DNA from: Mycobacterium sp.
Lineage (GTDB): Bacteria > Actinomycetota > Actinomycetes > Mycobacteriales > Mycobacteriaceae
Reading direction: 5' to 3'
Length of the DNA stretch: 36,387 bases
NCBI GenBank assembly: GCA_025965555.1
Contig: JAOPWT010000371.1
Span: 1-36,387, forward strand
In this document: piece by piece, positions 16,401-26,089 of the stretch
Position numbering within the stretch: the first letter of the stretch is position 1
Layout of the letters: every line of letters starts with the position of its first letter
Notes under the pieces: generated by a model
The model's input: only the letters and a program-made list of their open reading frames with translations
What the model was told of the DNA's origin: nothing
Databases searched by the model: none
Program-made: the position numbers and the translations under genes

Positions 16401-18323
16401 TCACTTCGCCGGAGCCGTGAGGTCGTAGACCGTGTCGGACCCGACGGTCATCGGCGTGAAGTTCGCGGCCACCCACTTGGTGATGTCGGTGTGTGCCGAC
16501 CGGCCGCCGAATCCGCCTGGCCGCTGGTCGCTCGACGGGGCGATGTAATAGCCGATCCGATGGTTGGCCACATCCTGCTGGAATTCGCCGAGGGTCGGCA
16601 CCGGGTCGCTGCCACCGAACCCGCCGATGGCCATCACCGCGGTGTCGGTGGTCAGCTCGAGCCCTGCCGCGGCATTCGAGCGGTTGATCGCCGCCGAGAA
16701 GTCAGCGTGCGTCCCCCGGAGCATCGCCTCCAACTGCGCGTTGTCGGCGTCCTGCCCCCAGCCGCCGTGATGCCCGTCGTCCTTGGCGGGTCCGACCATG
16801 GCCATGCCGCCGTTGTGGGACTGGCCGAGCGTCGCGACCGAATAGGCGGCGGCGCCAAGCACCCCGCCGACCAGCCCGACCAGTAGCGCCGCCACCGCGA
16901 ACCGCTCACGCCCATTCGGCCTGGTCGAGAGCACCAGCCCTGCGCTCGCGATCACCGTGACGGCGAGGATGCCCCAGCGCAGCGCGGGGAACCAATCGGC
17001 GTTGCGGCCCAGGATCCACCAGCTCCACACCCCGGTACCGAGAATCATCGCGATCAAGCCGCCGCGACCGAACCAAGAAGCACGCCTGCCCCACATCTCG
17101 TGCACCCCGATCGCCAGCATGCCGCACACGGCGGGCACGAACGACAGGCAGTAATACGGGTGGACCATGGTCTTCATGTAGCTGAGCACCAGTCCGTCGA
17201 CCAGCATCCAGACGCCGAACACGATGGCGCCCGCGCGGACCAGATCGGTGCGCGGTGCACGGCCTCGCGAGACCAAGACCAGCGCAAGTGCGATCAGCGC
17301 CGCGGGCAGCAGCCAGCCGATCTCGAAGCCGAACTCGCCGGTGAAGAGCCGGGTCAGACCTTGCGAGTTGCCACCGGAGCCACCGAACCCGCCGTGGTGA
17401 CCGTGATTGACCTCGAATGGCGTGCCCGCCGTCGCACCGATCACGGGGTTGGGCTGGAAGTTGTTCTTGCCCTTGCCCAGAACGCGCGCGAAGCCGTTGT
17501 AACCCAGGACCAGGTTCATGAAGTTGTTGTCGGTCGAGCCGGCGATGTAGGGCCGCGACGACGCAGGCCAGAGCAGGGTCAGTAGAACGAACCAGCCGGC
17601 GGAGACCCCGAAGGCGACCAACGATCCGAGGAGGTGCAGCAGCCTCTTGCGGACCGACGTCGGCGCGGCGACCAGATACACCAGCCCGATCGCGGGCATG
17701 ACCATGATGCCTTCGAGCATCTTGGCCAGGAACGCGAACCCGAGCGCCACGCCGGCCAGCGCGATCCACCTGGCGCTGGCGTGCTCCAGAGACCGCACCC
17801 CGCAGTACACGGCCGCCATCATCAGCAGGACCATGACCGCGTCGGGGTTGTTGTACCGGAACATCAGCGCAGCAACCGGAGTCAACGCCAAGGCCGCCCC
17901 AGCGAGCAGTGCGGCGTTGGGCCCGCTGATCCGGCGGACGGCGGCGTACAGCAGCGCGACGGTCGCGACCGCCATCAGAGCCTCCGGGATCAGCATGCTG
18001 GCACTGCTGAACCCGAAGAGTTGCCCGGACAGGCCCATCACCCACTGCGATACGGGCGGCTTGTCCACGGTGATGAAGTTCTGAGTGTCGAGCGAGCCGA
18101 ACAGCAACGCCTCCCAGTTCTTCGAGCCCGCTTGCGCGGCCGCCGCGTAGAACTCGTTGCCCATCCCGTTGACGGTGATGTTCCACAGGTACGTCACCAA
18201 CGTGGCGAGCAGGAGGACACCGAACCCGATGCGGTCCCAGGTCTGACGGGTGATCCGGCGCGATGGCCTCGATTCAGCCGTTTCGTCGCTTGCCGGAACG
18301 GGAAATTCCAATGTCGTTGTCAC
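16401..18323 (-). CDS. Glycosyltransferase family 39 (PMT/ArnT-like) polytopic membrane protein with YkcA/B-like C-terminus
   Basis: A 640-residue GT-C glycosyltransferase. The N-terminal PMT_2 domain includes the acidic first loop GNEFYAAAAQAGSKNW and the DKPPVSQW motif typical of bacterial dolichol/polyprenol-phosphate-sugar-using enzymes. Around a dozen hydrophobic segments follow (for example LLAGAALALTPVAALMF, LVAFGVSAGWFVLLTLLWP). The C-terminal 170 residues are a soluble, His/Gly-rich domain (GGMAMVGPAKDDGHHGGWGQ, ALITDTAVMAIGGFGG-like) resembling the YkcA/B extracytoplasmic domain. It presumably transfers mannose or a related sugar in the periplasm-facing leaflet; acceptor unknown. 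ATG 18323 diverges from the ICL2 gene 201 bp away. Confidence 0.88.
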   Translation of the reverse strand: MTTTLEFPVPASDETAESRPSRRITRQTWDRIGFGVLLLATLVTYLWNITVNGMGNEFYAAAAQAGSKNWEALLFGSLDTQNFITVDKPPVSQWVMGLSGQLFGFSSASMLIPEALMAVATVALLYAAVRRISGPNAALLAGAALALTPVAALMFRYNNPDAVMVLLMMAAVYCGVRSLEHASARWIALAGVALGFAFLAKMLEGIMVMPAIGLVYLVAAPTSVRKRLLHLLGSLVAFGVSAGWFVLLTLLWPASSRPYIAGSTDNNFMNLVLGYNGFARVLGKGKNNFQPNPVIGATAGTPFEVNHGHHGGFGGSGGNSQGLTRLFTGEFGFEIGWLLPAALIALALVLVSRGRAPRTDLVRAGAIVFGVWMLVDGLVLSYMKTMVHPYYCLSFVPAVCGMLAIGVHEMWGRRASWFGRGGLIAMILGTGVWSWWILGRNADWFPALRWGILAVTVIASAGLVLSTRPNGRERFAVAALLVGLVGGVLGAAAYSVATLGQSHNGGMAMVGPAKDDGHHGGWGQDADNAQLEAMLRGTHADFSAAINRSNAAAGLELTTDTAVMAIGGFGGSDPVPTLGEFQQDVANHRIGYYIAPSSDQRPGGFGGRSAHTDITKWVAANFTPMTVGSDTVYDLTAPAK

Positions 18324-18524
18324 ACTGCCAGTTAGGCAGCCGGACCGTGGACGGACCTGTGAGGACCGGGTGAGACGCCTGGGATACCCGCATCATTCCG
18401 ATAACCGCCAGCTACCGAGGGGGGCCGGTTTGGACGGCGAGATGTCGATTCGAAGCTTCACACGCGAGCAGCGCCATACACTCGCAGCATCAGAGGAAAC
18501 GGGCTCAAAGAGGAGCATGAACGC
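18324..18524. promoter_or_regulatory. Divergent control region of the mannosyltransferase and aceA2 genes
   Basis: The 201-bp gap between divergent genes must hold both promoters. TACACT at 18477-18482 is a possible -10 for the isocitrate lyase gene, without a convincing -35. AAGAGGAG ending at 18515, 9 nt before ATG 18525, is the ribosome site; it also sits 1 nt before an out-of-frame ATG (18517) that runs only three codons before a TGA overlapping the true start. No operator could be recognised with confidence. Confidence 0.3.
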
Positions 18525-20837
18525 ATGACGATGACCGAACCGGACGTCCAGGCCAGCACACCGTCAGAGGATTCCTTCGAGAAGGACTTCAAGAAAGACG
18601 TAGCCGCGACGCAGGCGTACTTCGACAGTCCACGCTTCGAGGGGATCGTCCGTCTGTACACCGCGCGCCAGGTCGCCGAGCAGCGCGGCACGATCCCCAC
18701 CGACTACCCGGTGGCGCGGGAGGCCGCGGGAGCGTTCTACGCCCGCCTGCGCGAACTCGCGTCCCAGCAGAAGAGCATCACCACGTTCGGCCCCTACTCG
18801 CCGGGTCAGGCCGTGACGATCAAGCGGATGGGCATCGAGGGCATCTATCTCGGTGGCTGGGCGACCTCCGCCAAGGGCTCCATCAGCGAGGATCCCGGCC
18901 CGGACCTGGCGAGCTATCCGCTGAGCCAGGTGCCGGACGAGGCCGCCGGGTTGGTGCGCGCGCTGCTGACCGCCGACCGCAATCAGCAGTACCTGCGCTT
19001 GAAGATGACCGACGCGCAACGCGCCGCCACCCCGGCGATCGACTACCGGCCGTTCATCATCGCCGACGCCGACACCGGCCACGGCGGAGACCCGCACGTG
19101 CGCAACCTGATCCGCCGTTTCGTCGAGGCGGGCGTGCCCGGCTACCACATCGAGGATCAACGGCCCGGCACCAAGAAGTGCGGCCATCAGGGCGGCAAGG
19201 TCCTGGTGCCGTCGGACGAGCAGATCAAACGCCTCAACACCGCGCGCTTCCAGCTCGACATCATGCGGGTGCCCGGCATCATCGTGGCGCGGACGGATGC
19301 CGAGGCGGCCAACTTGATCGACAGCCGCGCCGATGAGCGGGATCAACCGTTCCTCCTCGGCGTGACCAACCTCAAGGTGCCGCCGTACAAGGCGTGTTAT
19401 CTGGCCATGATGCGCAGCCTCTACCAACTGGGTGTCACCGAGATTCGGGGCCATCTGCTCTATGCCATCCCCGATGGCGAGTACGCCACCGCGGATGCCT
19501 GGCTGGAGCGTCAGGGCATCGCGACGGCCGTGGCCGAGGCGGCGACCTCTTGGAAGGACGACAAGAGCCAATCGATCGACGACCTCTTCGATCGCGTCGA
19601 GTCCAAGTTCGTCGACGCCTGGCAGCTGGACGCCGGCCTGGAGACCTACGGCGAGGCCGTGGCGGAACTGCTGGCGTTCCGTGAGCGCGAGGGTGAACCC
19701 CTTGACATGAAGGCGGATGACTGGCGCGAGTTCGCCAAGGGCGCTTCGCTGTACGCCGCCCGCGAGAAGGCCAGGGAGTTGGGAGCCGACGTCCCGTGGG
19801 ACTGCGAACGTGCGAAGACTCCCGAGGGGTATTACCAGGTCCGCGGGGGTATCCCGTACGCGATCGCCAAGTCGCTGGCGGCGGTGCCGTTCGCCGACAT
19901 CCTGTGGATGGAGACGAAGACTGCCGACCTTGACGACGCCAGGGAATTCGCGCGAGCGATCCGCGCCGTCTACCCGGACAAGATGATGGCCTACAACCTG
20001 TCGCCCTCGTTCAACTGGGACACCACCGGCATGACCGACGATCAGATGCGGGCCTTCCCCGAGGAGATCGGCAAGATGGGCTTCGTCTTCAACTTCATGA
20101 CCTACGGAGGTCACCAGATCGACGGCGTCGCCGCCGAGGAGTTCGCCACCGCGCTACGCCAGGACGGCATGTTGGCGCTGGCGCGCCTGCAGCGCAAGAT
20201 GCGCCTGGTGGAGTCGCCCTACCGGACCCCGCAGACTCTGGTCGGTGGCCCGCGCAGCGATGCCGCGCTCGCTGCCTCGTCGGGGCGCACGGCGACGACC
20301 AAGTCGATGGGCAAGGGTTCGACGCAGCATCAGCATCTGGTGCAGACCGAGGTGCCGAAGAAGCTGCTCGAGGAGTGGCTGGCGTTGTGGGGCGAACACT
20401 ACGACCTCGGCGAGAAGCTCCGCATTGAGTTCCGGCCGCTGCGTGCGGGCGGCGAAGTGCTCGAACTGGGCATCTTCGGTGAGGGCGAGGAGAAGCTCGC
20501 CAACGTGCTGGTGGATCCCATCAAGGACCGCAACGGGCGCAGCATCCTGACCGTGCGCGACCAGAACACCTTTGCGGAGCAGCTGCGCAAGAAGCGCCTG
20601 ATGACCCTGGTTCACCTCTGGCTGATCAACCGGTTCAAGGCCGACGCGGTGTACTACGTCACGCCGACGGAGGACAACGTCTATCAGACCGAGAAGATGA
20701 AGTCTCACGGCATCTTCTCCAACGTCCACCAGGACGTTGGGGAGATCGTCGTCGCCGACGTGAACCAGGAGCGCATCGAGGAGCTGTTGGCGCCCGATCG
20801 CGAGGCGCTGATGCGGTTGATCCGCAAGGAGGACTAG
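18525..20837 (+). CDS. aceA: Isocitrate lyase, long ICL2 form
   Basis: A 770-residue isocitrate lyase of the large two-domain mycobacterial type (the usual length is about 766). It cleaves isocitrate to glyoxylate and succinate and, in mycobacteria, also methylisocitrate, supporting growth on fatty acids, acetate and propionate. The catalytic motif [13 protein letters not shown] places the active cysteine at residue 219. [10 protein letters not shown] supplies metal ligands, and [10 protein letters not shown] and [10 protein letters not shown] complete the barrel. The C-terminal domain (from about 600, after [21 protein letters not shown]) is the regulatory acyl-CoA-binding module of ICL2. 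The gene is uninterrupted, whereas in M. tuberculosis H37Rv the orthologue is split (from memory). ATG 18525 has a good ribosome site. Confidence 0.96.
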   Translation: MTMTEPDVQASTPSEDSFEKDFKKDVAATQAYFDSPRFEGIVRLYTARQVAEQRGTIPTDYPVAREAAGAFYARLRELASQQKSITTFGPYSPGQAVTIKRMGIEGIYLGGWATSAKGSISEDPGPDLASYPLSQVPDEAAGLVRALLTADRNQQYLRLKMTDAQRAATPAIDYRPFIIADADTGHGGDPHVRNLIRRFVEAGVPGYHIEDQRPGTKKCGHQGGKVLVPSDEQIKRLNTARFQLDIMRVPGIIVARTDAEAANLIDSRADERDQPFLLGVTNLKVPPYKACYLAMMRSLYQLGVTEIRGHLLYAIPDGEYATADAWLERQGIATAVAEAATSWKDDKSQSIDDLFDRVESKFVDAWQLDAGLETYGEAVAELLAFREREGEPLDMKADDWREFAKGASLYAAREKARELGADVPWDCERAKTPEGYYQVRGGIPYAIAKSLAAVPFADILWMETKTADLDDAREFARAIRAVYPDKMMAYNLSPSFNWDTTGMTDDQMRAFPEEIGKMGFVFNFMTYGGHQIDGVAAEEFATALRQDGMLALARLQRKMRLVESPYRTPQTLVGGPRSDAALAASSGRTATTKSMGKGSTQHQHLVQTEVPKKLLEEWLALWGEHYDLGEKLRIEFRPLRAGGEVLELGIFGEGEEKLANVLVDPIKDRNGRSILTVRDQNTFAEQLRKKRLMTLVHLWLINRFKADAVYYVTPTEDNVYQTEKMKSHGIFSNVHQDVGEIVVADVNQERIEELLAPDREALMRLIRKED

Positions 20838-20915
20838 CGCCGCGGTTCGACCTTTCAAAGGATCTTCATAGCCTCAGCTTGGGCGCCCATTAGTTCAGCC
20901 GCGCAACCTGGTGCC

Positions 20916-21149
20916 ATGAGTGCTTTCGCCAACCCCCGCGCCGCGTTGGCTGCCATGTTCGCGCTGGCGGCGGCGTCGTCGCTGGTGCTGCTGAGTGACC
21001 TTCGGGTCGGCCCGGCCTGGGTGCACTGGGCCGGGTCGCTGGTGGCCGTCGCCGCGGCACTCGGCGTGGTGGTCATCGCCGAGCTGAGTTGGGACCGGGC
21101 GATCAACACCGCCGAGTCGGCAGGTCTGGTAGCCCCGCAGTCGCATTGA
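20916..21149 (+). CDS. Small membrane protein of unknown function
   Basis: A 77-residue hypothetical protein with two predicted transmembrane helices: RAALAAMFALAAASSLVLLS at about 8-27 and HWAGSLVAVAAALGVVVIAEL at about 37-57, with a short polar tail (SWDRAINTAESAG). No family is recognised. It follows the isocitrate lyase gene by 78 nt and precedes the aldo-keto reductase by 60 nt on the same strand, but no Shine-Dalgarno sequence is evident before ATG 20916. A coding role is supported by its compact hydrophobic pattern and by filling the gap; the call remains moderate. Confidence 0.6.
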   Translation: MSAFANPRAALAAMFALAAASSLVLLSDLRVGPAWVHWAGSLVAVAAALGVVVIAELSWDRAINTAESAGLVAPQSH

Positions 21150-21209
21150 GTCGGCGACCATGGCTCACGGGCTGGCCGCCAGCCGCGGCGGACTCGGTAC
21201 CGTGGGCAC

Positions 21210-22187
21210 ATGAGGTATCTCGAAGCCGATGGGCTAGGCCAGGTCAGTCGGATCGGACTCGGCACGTGGCAGTTCGGCGCCAGGGAGTGGGGCTACGGCG
21301 CCGCGTACGCCGCAGGCGCGGCCCGCGACATCGTGGCCCGCGCCCGCGCACTCGGCGTCACCCTGTTCGACACGGCCGAGGTGTACGGAATGGGCAAGAG
21401 CGAGCGCATCCTCGGCGAGGCGCTGGGCGACGAGCGCGCCGACGTCGTGGTGGCGAGCAAGATCTTTCCCATCGCGCCGTTCCCGCCGGTGGTCAAGCGG
21501 CGTGCCCACGCCAGCGCCCGCCGGTTGCAGCTCGACCGGATCCCCCTCTATCAGATCCACCAGCCGAACCCGGTGGTCCCGGACTCGGTGATCATGCCAG
21601 GGATGCGCAGCCTGCTCGACGACGGCGTGATCGGCGCCGTTGGCGTCTCGAACTATTCGCTCAACCGGTGGCGCAAGGCCGACGCGGCGCTCGGCACTCC
21701 GGTCATCAGCAACCAGGTGCACTTCTCGCTCGCCCACCCCAAGCCGCTCGACGAACTGGTGCCGTTCGCCGAGCGAGAGAACCGGCTCGTGATCGCCTAC
21801 AGCCCGCTGGCGCAGGGTCTGCTGGGCGGCAAGTACGGCGTCGACAACCGGCCCGGTGGAGTCCGGGCGACCAATCCGCTGTTCGGCACCGAAAACCTGC
21901 GGCGCGTCGAACCGCTGCTGAACACCTTGCGTGACGTCGCACGCGACGTCGACGCCAAACCGGCGCAGGTAGCGTTGGCCTGGTTGATCAGTCTGCCGGG
22001 CGTGGTGGCCATTCCCGGCGCGTCCAGCGTCGAGCAACTCGAGTTCAACGTCGCGGCGGCCGACATCGAGCTGAGCACCGATACCCGCGCTGCGCTGACC
22101 GCCGCGGCCCGCGCATTCCGGCCGGTGTCGATCGCCCGCTTCGCAGCTGACACGATTCGGGAGAAGTTGGGCCGCGATTCCGGATAG
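21210..22187 (+). CDS. Aldo/keto reductase
   Basis: A 325-residue NADPH-dependent oxidoreductase of the AKR superfamily. The catalytic tetrad is complete: D54 and Y59 in FDTAEVYG, K84 in ASKIFP and H117 in YQIHQPNP. The barrel continues with VGVSNYSLNRWRKAD, SNQVHFSL, IAYSPLAQGLLGGKY, and the cofactor-binding C-terminal stretch AQVALAWLISLPGVVAIPGASSVEQLEFN. Substrate cannot be deduced. ATG 21210 gives the usual N-terminus directly before the first strand (SRIGLGTWQFG). It converges with the class II aldolase gene, separated by 34 nt. Confidence 0.92.
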   Translation: MRYLEADGLGQVSRIGLGTWQFGAREWGYGAAYAAGAARDIVARARALGVTLFDTAEVYGMGKSERILGEALGDERADVVVASKIFPIAPFPPVVKRRAHASARRLQLDRIPLYQIHQPNPVVPDSVIMPGMRSLLDDGVIGAVGVSNYSLNRWRKADAALGTPVISNQVHFSLAHPKPLDELVPFAERENRLVIAYSPLAQGLLGGKYGVDNRPGGVRATNPLFGTENLRRVEPLLNTLRDVARDVDAKPAQVALAWLISLPGVVAIPGASSVEQLEFNVAAADIELSTDTRAALTAAARAFRPVSIARFAADTIREKLGRDSG

Positions 22188-22221
22188 CCTCAACGGCCAT
22201 GGCTCTCAACGTCTTTCGCAG

Positions 22222-23004
22222 CTAGCCCTTCGAAGTCGCACCAGCGCCGGAACCATCGGGAACATAGGTCCGCTGCGCCCACTGAAACACCTGCCACCCC
22301 GCGACCTCGTCGAACTCGTCGTGGACACGCCGGGCTGACTCGGCCCCGATCGGGCGGGCGTCACGCGCCTTCACTTGAACCTCGGCGCAGCGTTCCATCA
22401 ACAGGAAGTAGCCCACCGCCGAGTCGATGGTGGAACCAACCGTCAGCAGACCGTGGTTGCGCAGGATGACCCCGCGCGCATCCCCGAGTGCCGCCGCGAT
22501 GCGCTTTCCGCCGTCGACGGAGCCGATGCTGACCTCCTCGTCGTCGAAGATCTCGTGATCACCGAAGAACGCGCACGCCTCTTGCGAGATCGGTTCAAGC
22601 CTGGTCACCGTCGCCGAGAACGGCGTCCCGTACGGCGTGTGACAGTGTGCCGCCGAGACGATGCCCGGAAGTGCCTCGTGTACCGGCGCGTGGATGAAGT
22701 AGGCGGCCATGTTGATGTGGCCGCCACCTTCGACGGTGCCGTCAGCGCGAACTAGCACCAGGTCGTCGGTGGTCATGTAGCGAAACGGCACGCCGTAACG
22801 TCCCAGCCAGAAGCAATCCGGCCGCTCGGGGTCGCGCGCCGAGATGTGTCCATCACCCAGGGAACCCCAGCCCAACGCACCAAAAACCCGGTAGCTCAGC
22901 GCAAGACGACGTTTGCGATGGGCCCGCAGCTCCGCGAGGTCGTCGATCTTGGGCTCGAATGCAGCCGGATCGAGGAAGTCGCGATCCGTAGGTCTATCCG
23001 TCAC
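22222..23004 (-). CDS. Class II aldolase/adducin family protein
   Basis: A 260-residue protein of the class II aldolase/adducin-like family (fuculose-phosphate aldolase fold). The zinc ligands expected for active members are present: H120 and H122 in SAAHCHTPYGT and H184 in LRNHGLLTVGS. GDGHISARDPERP near residue 50 matches the substrate phosphate or carboxylate loop region. Members of this subgroup without sugar context act on varied hydroxy-ketoacids or are uncharacterised. GTG 23004 is the start. No neighbour clarifies the substrate. Confidence 0.88.
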   Translation of the reverse strand: MTDRPTDRDFLDPAAFEPKIDDLAELRAHRKRRLALSYRVFGALGWGSLGDGHISARDPERPDCFWLGRYGVPFRYMTTDDLVLVRADGTVEGGGHINMAAYFIHAPVHEALPGIVSAAHCHTPYGTPFSATVTRLEPISQEACAFFGDHEIFDDEEVSIGSVDGGKRIAAALGDARGVILRNHGLLTVGSTIDSAVGYFLLMERCAEVQVKARDARPIGAESARRVHDEFDEVAGWQVFQWAQRTYVPDGSGAGATSKG

Positions 23005-23104
23005 CCCACCACGCTAGGCCAGTCACCCGACCGCTGCATGGCGCGATGAGCGCCGCCCGGTGTCATGTCGGCCATATTCTGAGTTGATATGGCGGGAGGT
23101 CGAC

Positions 23105-24097
23105 GTGGCGAATTGGGCAACGGCGACGTTCTCCGCCGCGTTCGACGCAGTCAAGAAGGCCGCGAGCCGGCTCGTCACGCGCAGGGTCAAGTCGACGCCG
23201 TTTCCCGAGAAGAACGGCTCGAGGCCCTTCAACGCGTCGGGCGTCGCATGCGTCGCTCGACGGCGGTTCATCTTCATCGACAACAACGACCCGTCGGCCC
23301 TCTTCGAGTTCGAGCTGGATGCCGACGGCAACGACGTCGAGCGGATTCGACGGCGCCCGTTGGCGGGCTTGGCCGAGGGACGGCTGCGCGATCCCGAAGG
23401 TCTGTGCCGGATCGACGTGAATGGCGAAATCGTCCTCATCACAGCGTCCTCACTGTGCGTCGGGGGCACCAGTCGGTCCGGACACCAACAGGTCAGCGAC
23501 GGGTTGGTGCGCGTGCGCTATCGACCCGCAGGCGATCTTCATGCCGAGGCGATGGACGGGTTCCGCGACTGGCTGCTCCTGCAGGAGCCGTCACTCGCCG
23601 AGGCCGCCGAGAAGGACCCCGACGCGGGCGGCCTGAACATCGAGGGCCTGGCCTGGGATCCGCGCGCGCAGGTGCTCCTGTTGGGCCAGCGGGGCCCCGC
23701 GACTCCCGGGCAGATCTCCGTCATCAAGGTCCCCGTCGACGCCGGCGCGGCGCCGTGGGCGACGTCGTCACTGGGAGCCACGTCGATCATGCGTGTCAAC
23801 GTCCCGCAATCGATTGTCACACAGGGGATCCGGGACATGTCCTTCGACGATTGGGTGGGCGGGTTCCTGATCGTGCTCGGACGGTCCGACAGCCGAGGCG
23901 ACGAGCCCTTTCAGCTCTGCACCTGGGACGGCGACGATGCAAGCGTCAGACTGCTCGACGTCAGATTCCACCGCTCGATGAAACCCGAAGGCATCGCGAC
24001 GTTCTCGACCGGCGACAAGAAGAAGGTCATGGTCGTCGATGACGGGGGCGGCTACGCGGTATTGCGCGCCCGCGAAGAGTGGCGGTCGGGAGCCTAG
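23105..24097 (+). CDS. DUF3616-like beta-propeller protein
   Basis: A 330-residue protein resembling the DUF3616 family: SGVACVARRRFIFIDNNDPSALFEF, RDPEGLCRI, NIEGLAWDPRAQVLLLGQRGP, GIRDMSFDDWVGGFLIVLGRSD and KPEGIATF are spaced as successive propeller-like repeats. No function is established for the family as far as I know. GTG 23105 is chosen because GGGAGG lies 5 nt upstream; an in-frame GTG at 23060 lacks a ribosome site. No signal peptide. Its stop overlaps the stop of the convergent CotH gene by 4 nt, and the pair may be functionally linked. Confidence 0.72.
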   Translation: MANWATATFSAAFDAVKKAASRLVTRRVKSTPFPEKNGSRPFNASGVACVARRRFIFIDNNDPSALFEFELDADGNDVERIRRRPLAGLAEGRLRDPEGLCRIDVNGEIVLITASSLCVGGTSRSGHQQVSDGLVRVRYRPAGDLHAEAMDGFRDWLLLQEPSLAEAAEKDPDAGGLNIEGLAWDPRAQVLLLGQRGPATPGQISVIKVPVDAGAAPWATSSLGATSIMRVNVPQSIVTQGIRDMSFDDWVGGFLIVLGRSDSRGDEPFQLCTWDGDDASVRLLDVRFHRSMKPEGIATFSTGDKKKVMVVDDGGGYAVLRAREEWRSGA

Positions 24098-25746
24098 TAG
24101 AAGTAGATCGTGGAGCCGTCGGGTTCCTGGTGGACTCTTGCTCTGCCCCCGGGGGTGATGTCCAAACCGTAGGTGGCGCGCTCCTGGGTCCGCACGCTCG
24201 CGAGCTTGAAGTAGCCGGTGAACGTGAAGGCATCCGGCGAGTCGACGGGATCGATCGAAAACTCCTCGGCGTGATCGACGTTGGCTGGTCCACAGGTGTA
24301 GAGATACTTGTGCCCCTGGTCCGTCACCTGCCTACTGGCGTGCAGAACCCGGCCGAAGGCCTGATTGGTGACCGACTTGCCGCTGCCAAGGTCACCGAAG
24401 GACCAGAGATCGGTCTTGTCGTTGTCGTCCCGCAGCGGGAAGTGATAGACCTCGAAATTCAACGGGCTGGGCGTACCCGGCGGAACCCCCTCGGTGTTGC
24501 TCGCGTGCAGGCACTCACTGGTGTCGCCGTCGAGCAGGTAAACGGCGGCGCCGACTGGCAGTCCGGCACAAAGGAATCCGGCCGATTCGGCCAGCCGCAG
24601 TTGTTGTCGCACCGTCGCGATCTCCGCGGTGACATTTGGCACGCCGAAGCCGACGAGCAACGCCTCCATCTGATCGATCATCGGCCTGAGCACGGACTGC
24701 TGGACCTCGCGGCCGAATACCGTCTCGCGGAACGTGCCGATCTGGTCGATCAACTGCCTGCGGCGAGTGGCGTCGTCGCGTACCAACTTTGCGATCAACC
24801 CATCCCTGGCCAGCTTGAAGGGTCTGTCGGGCTGCAGGGTCTGGTCGATGCCCCAGGGGATCATCTTGAACTTGACGTCCGTCACCCCGGGCGCCTCGAC
24901 GGCCGCCACGTCGTTGTAGATGTAGGTGTTGTTCGTGTTGTTGGCGTAGCCGTCCCAGTGTTTCAGGAAGAACTCCATCGCGTAGAGCTTGATGAAGTGG
25001 TCCAGATCCAACATCTGGTTGGCGCCGGCAAGTCCATTCGCGGCGATGTGATCGACGGCGAACTTCAGATCGGCCTTGTTCTCGAACTTGGACAGCGCCT
25101 CCACCGAGATGAATTCCAAGCGTTCCCTGACGAAGTCGTCGTGGTGCTCGATCTCGTACAGATTGCCCTTCATGTTGCCGAAGTTGCGCTCGATGTAGCG
25201 CTTCATGGCCGGTTCGGCGTTGACGTACATGCCTGGGCTGTTGACGCCACCGAATCCCTGGCCGATGAGCGTGCCGTTGACGGACACTCGCGCGAAGTTG
25301 CAACGCGAATGGGGCAGCCCGGCCATGCCGAGCAGTCGGTAGCCCAACGGTTGCCGTATGTAGGACCGATCCTGGATGGAGTTGTTCAACGTGAGGTACC
25401 GCGATCCGAGCAGGTTCTCGGCATCGGTGACCGTGTCACTGAACTTCCCGAAATCCAGATGAAGACAAGGCTTTTCGCTGTTGAGCGAGCCACAGAAGGA
25501 TTTCTTCTTCACACCCACGTTGGTGAAGGTGGTACGGGCCGGGAAGTGCGTGCCCGAGATCTCGACCGAGCTGGCCTTACCCCACGTGAACCGGGCTCCC
25601 CCGGTCCACTCGAAATTACACACGCCACCCTTCGGCGGCTCAGTGCGCACCGCATCCCAATCATCCTGCGGCATAACGATTTTGATCGTCAGCACGTTGT
25701 CGAGTGCGTACAGGGAATCAAGTACCTGTTGCTGCTGCACGGTCAT
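24094..25746 (-). CDS. CotH-type protein kinase family protein
   Basis: A 550-residue protein of the CotH family, atypical secretory-pathway-like kinases best known from Bacillus spore coats and fungal surface proteins. Visible are the N-terminal DNVLTIKIVMPQDDWDAV strand-helix, the core YIRQPLGYRLLGMAGLPHSRCNFARVSVNG, GNLYEIEHHDDF, the HWDGYANNTNNTYIYND block at about residue 263-279 and KFKMIPWGIDQTL at about 295-305, which carry the catalytic and metal-binding acidic residues. No signal peptide or membrane helix is visible. ATG 25746 has GGGGAGG 7 nt upstream; a TTG two codons earlier is less likely. A coat kinase in an apparently non-sporulating actinobacterium is unusual. Substrate unknown. 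Confidence 0.82.
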   Translation of the reverse strand: MTVQQQQVLDSLYALDNVLTIKIVMPQDDWDAVRTEPPKGGVCNFEWTGGARFTWGKASSVEISGTHFPARTTFTNVGVKKKSFCGSLNSEKPCLHLDFGKFSDTVTDAENLLGSRYLTLNNSIQDRSYIRQPLGYRLLGMAGLPHSRCNFARVSVNGTLIGQGFGGVNSPGMYVNAEPAMKRYIERNFGNMKGNLYEIEHHDDFVRERLEFISVEALSKFENKADLKFAVDHIAANGLAGANQMLDLDHFIKLYAMEFFLKHWDGYANNTNNTYIYNDVAAVEAPGVTDVKFKMIPWGIDQTLQPDRPFKLARDGLIAKLVRDDATRRRQLIDQIGTFRETVFGREVQQSVLRPMIDQMEALLVGFGVPNVTAEIATVRQQLRLAESAGFLCAGLPVGAAVYLLDGDTSECLHASNTEGVPPGTPSPLNFEVYHFPLRDDNDKTDLWSFGDLGSGKSVTNQAFGRVLHASRQVTDQGHKYLYTCGPANVDHAEEFSIDPVDSPDAFTFTGYFKLASVRTQERATYGLDITPGGRARVHQEPDGSTIYFY

Positions 25747-26089
25747 CGTCAAACCTCCCCCTGCGCCTGCCCGACGGCTCTCCGTTCAAGGTCAGGCGGC
25801 GATCACGCGGTTAGTGTGCACCTCCGATCGCAGTCTTTTGGTGAATTCACAGTTTGGAGATGCGGCCCGTACAGCGACAAAAGCCCTGTTCGAGCGCGTT
25901 GTGTTTGCTCCGCGAAGCCCATGTTGGCATCGGCAGCCGCACGCGCGACGTCCAATCTCGGCGGGACCGGCGATGACAGCCGACACCAGCGGAAAACCCG
26001 CTACCGGGTGGCAAACCCGCAATGGACGAGGGCGTCAACATGACCACGCTCACCAGGTGACGAGCATGGTCGCCGCCGCAGCCCCACCT
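25747..26089. other. 343-bp gap upstream of the CotH gene, no gene recognised
   Basis: This region separates the CotH gene from the dehydrogenase gene, both on the minus strand. It holds the CotH ribosome site, a perfect 10-bp palindrome GTGAATTCAC at 25841-25850 in a locally AT-richer stretch (possible CotH promoter/operator), and a small ACCCG-4-CGGGT hairpin near 25995-26010. Short frames on both strands show no recognisable domain. Confidence 0.35.

Noticed and set aside
16399-16422. CCTCAC/GTGAGG inverted repeat at the end of the mannosyltransferase gene as terminator
   Set aside because: Lies mostly within the coding end, has a 12-nt loop and no U-run; the kinase gene follows at once on the same strand.
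18517-18528. A three-codon upstream ORF before the isocitrate lyase gene
   Set aside because: It overlaps the real start and its ribosome site is only 1 nt away; better explained as chance within the aceA ribosome-binding region.
22200-22226. Eight-codon ORF between the aldo-keto reductase and the aldolase gene
   Set aside because: Too short, no ribosome site, lies in a convergent gap.
24079-26043. A 654-codon plus-strand frame over the CotH gene
   Set aside because: Antisense to a gene with a strong ribosome site and recognisable CotH motifs; no domain of its own.
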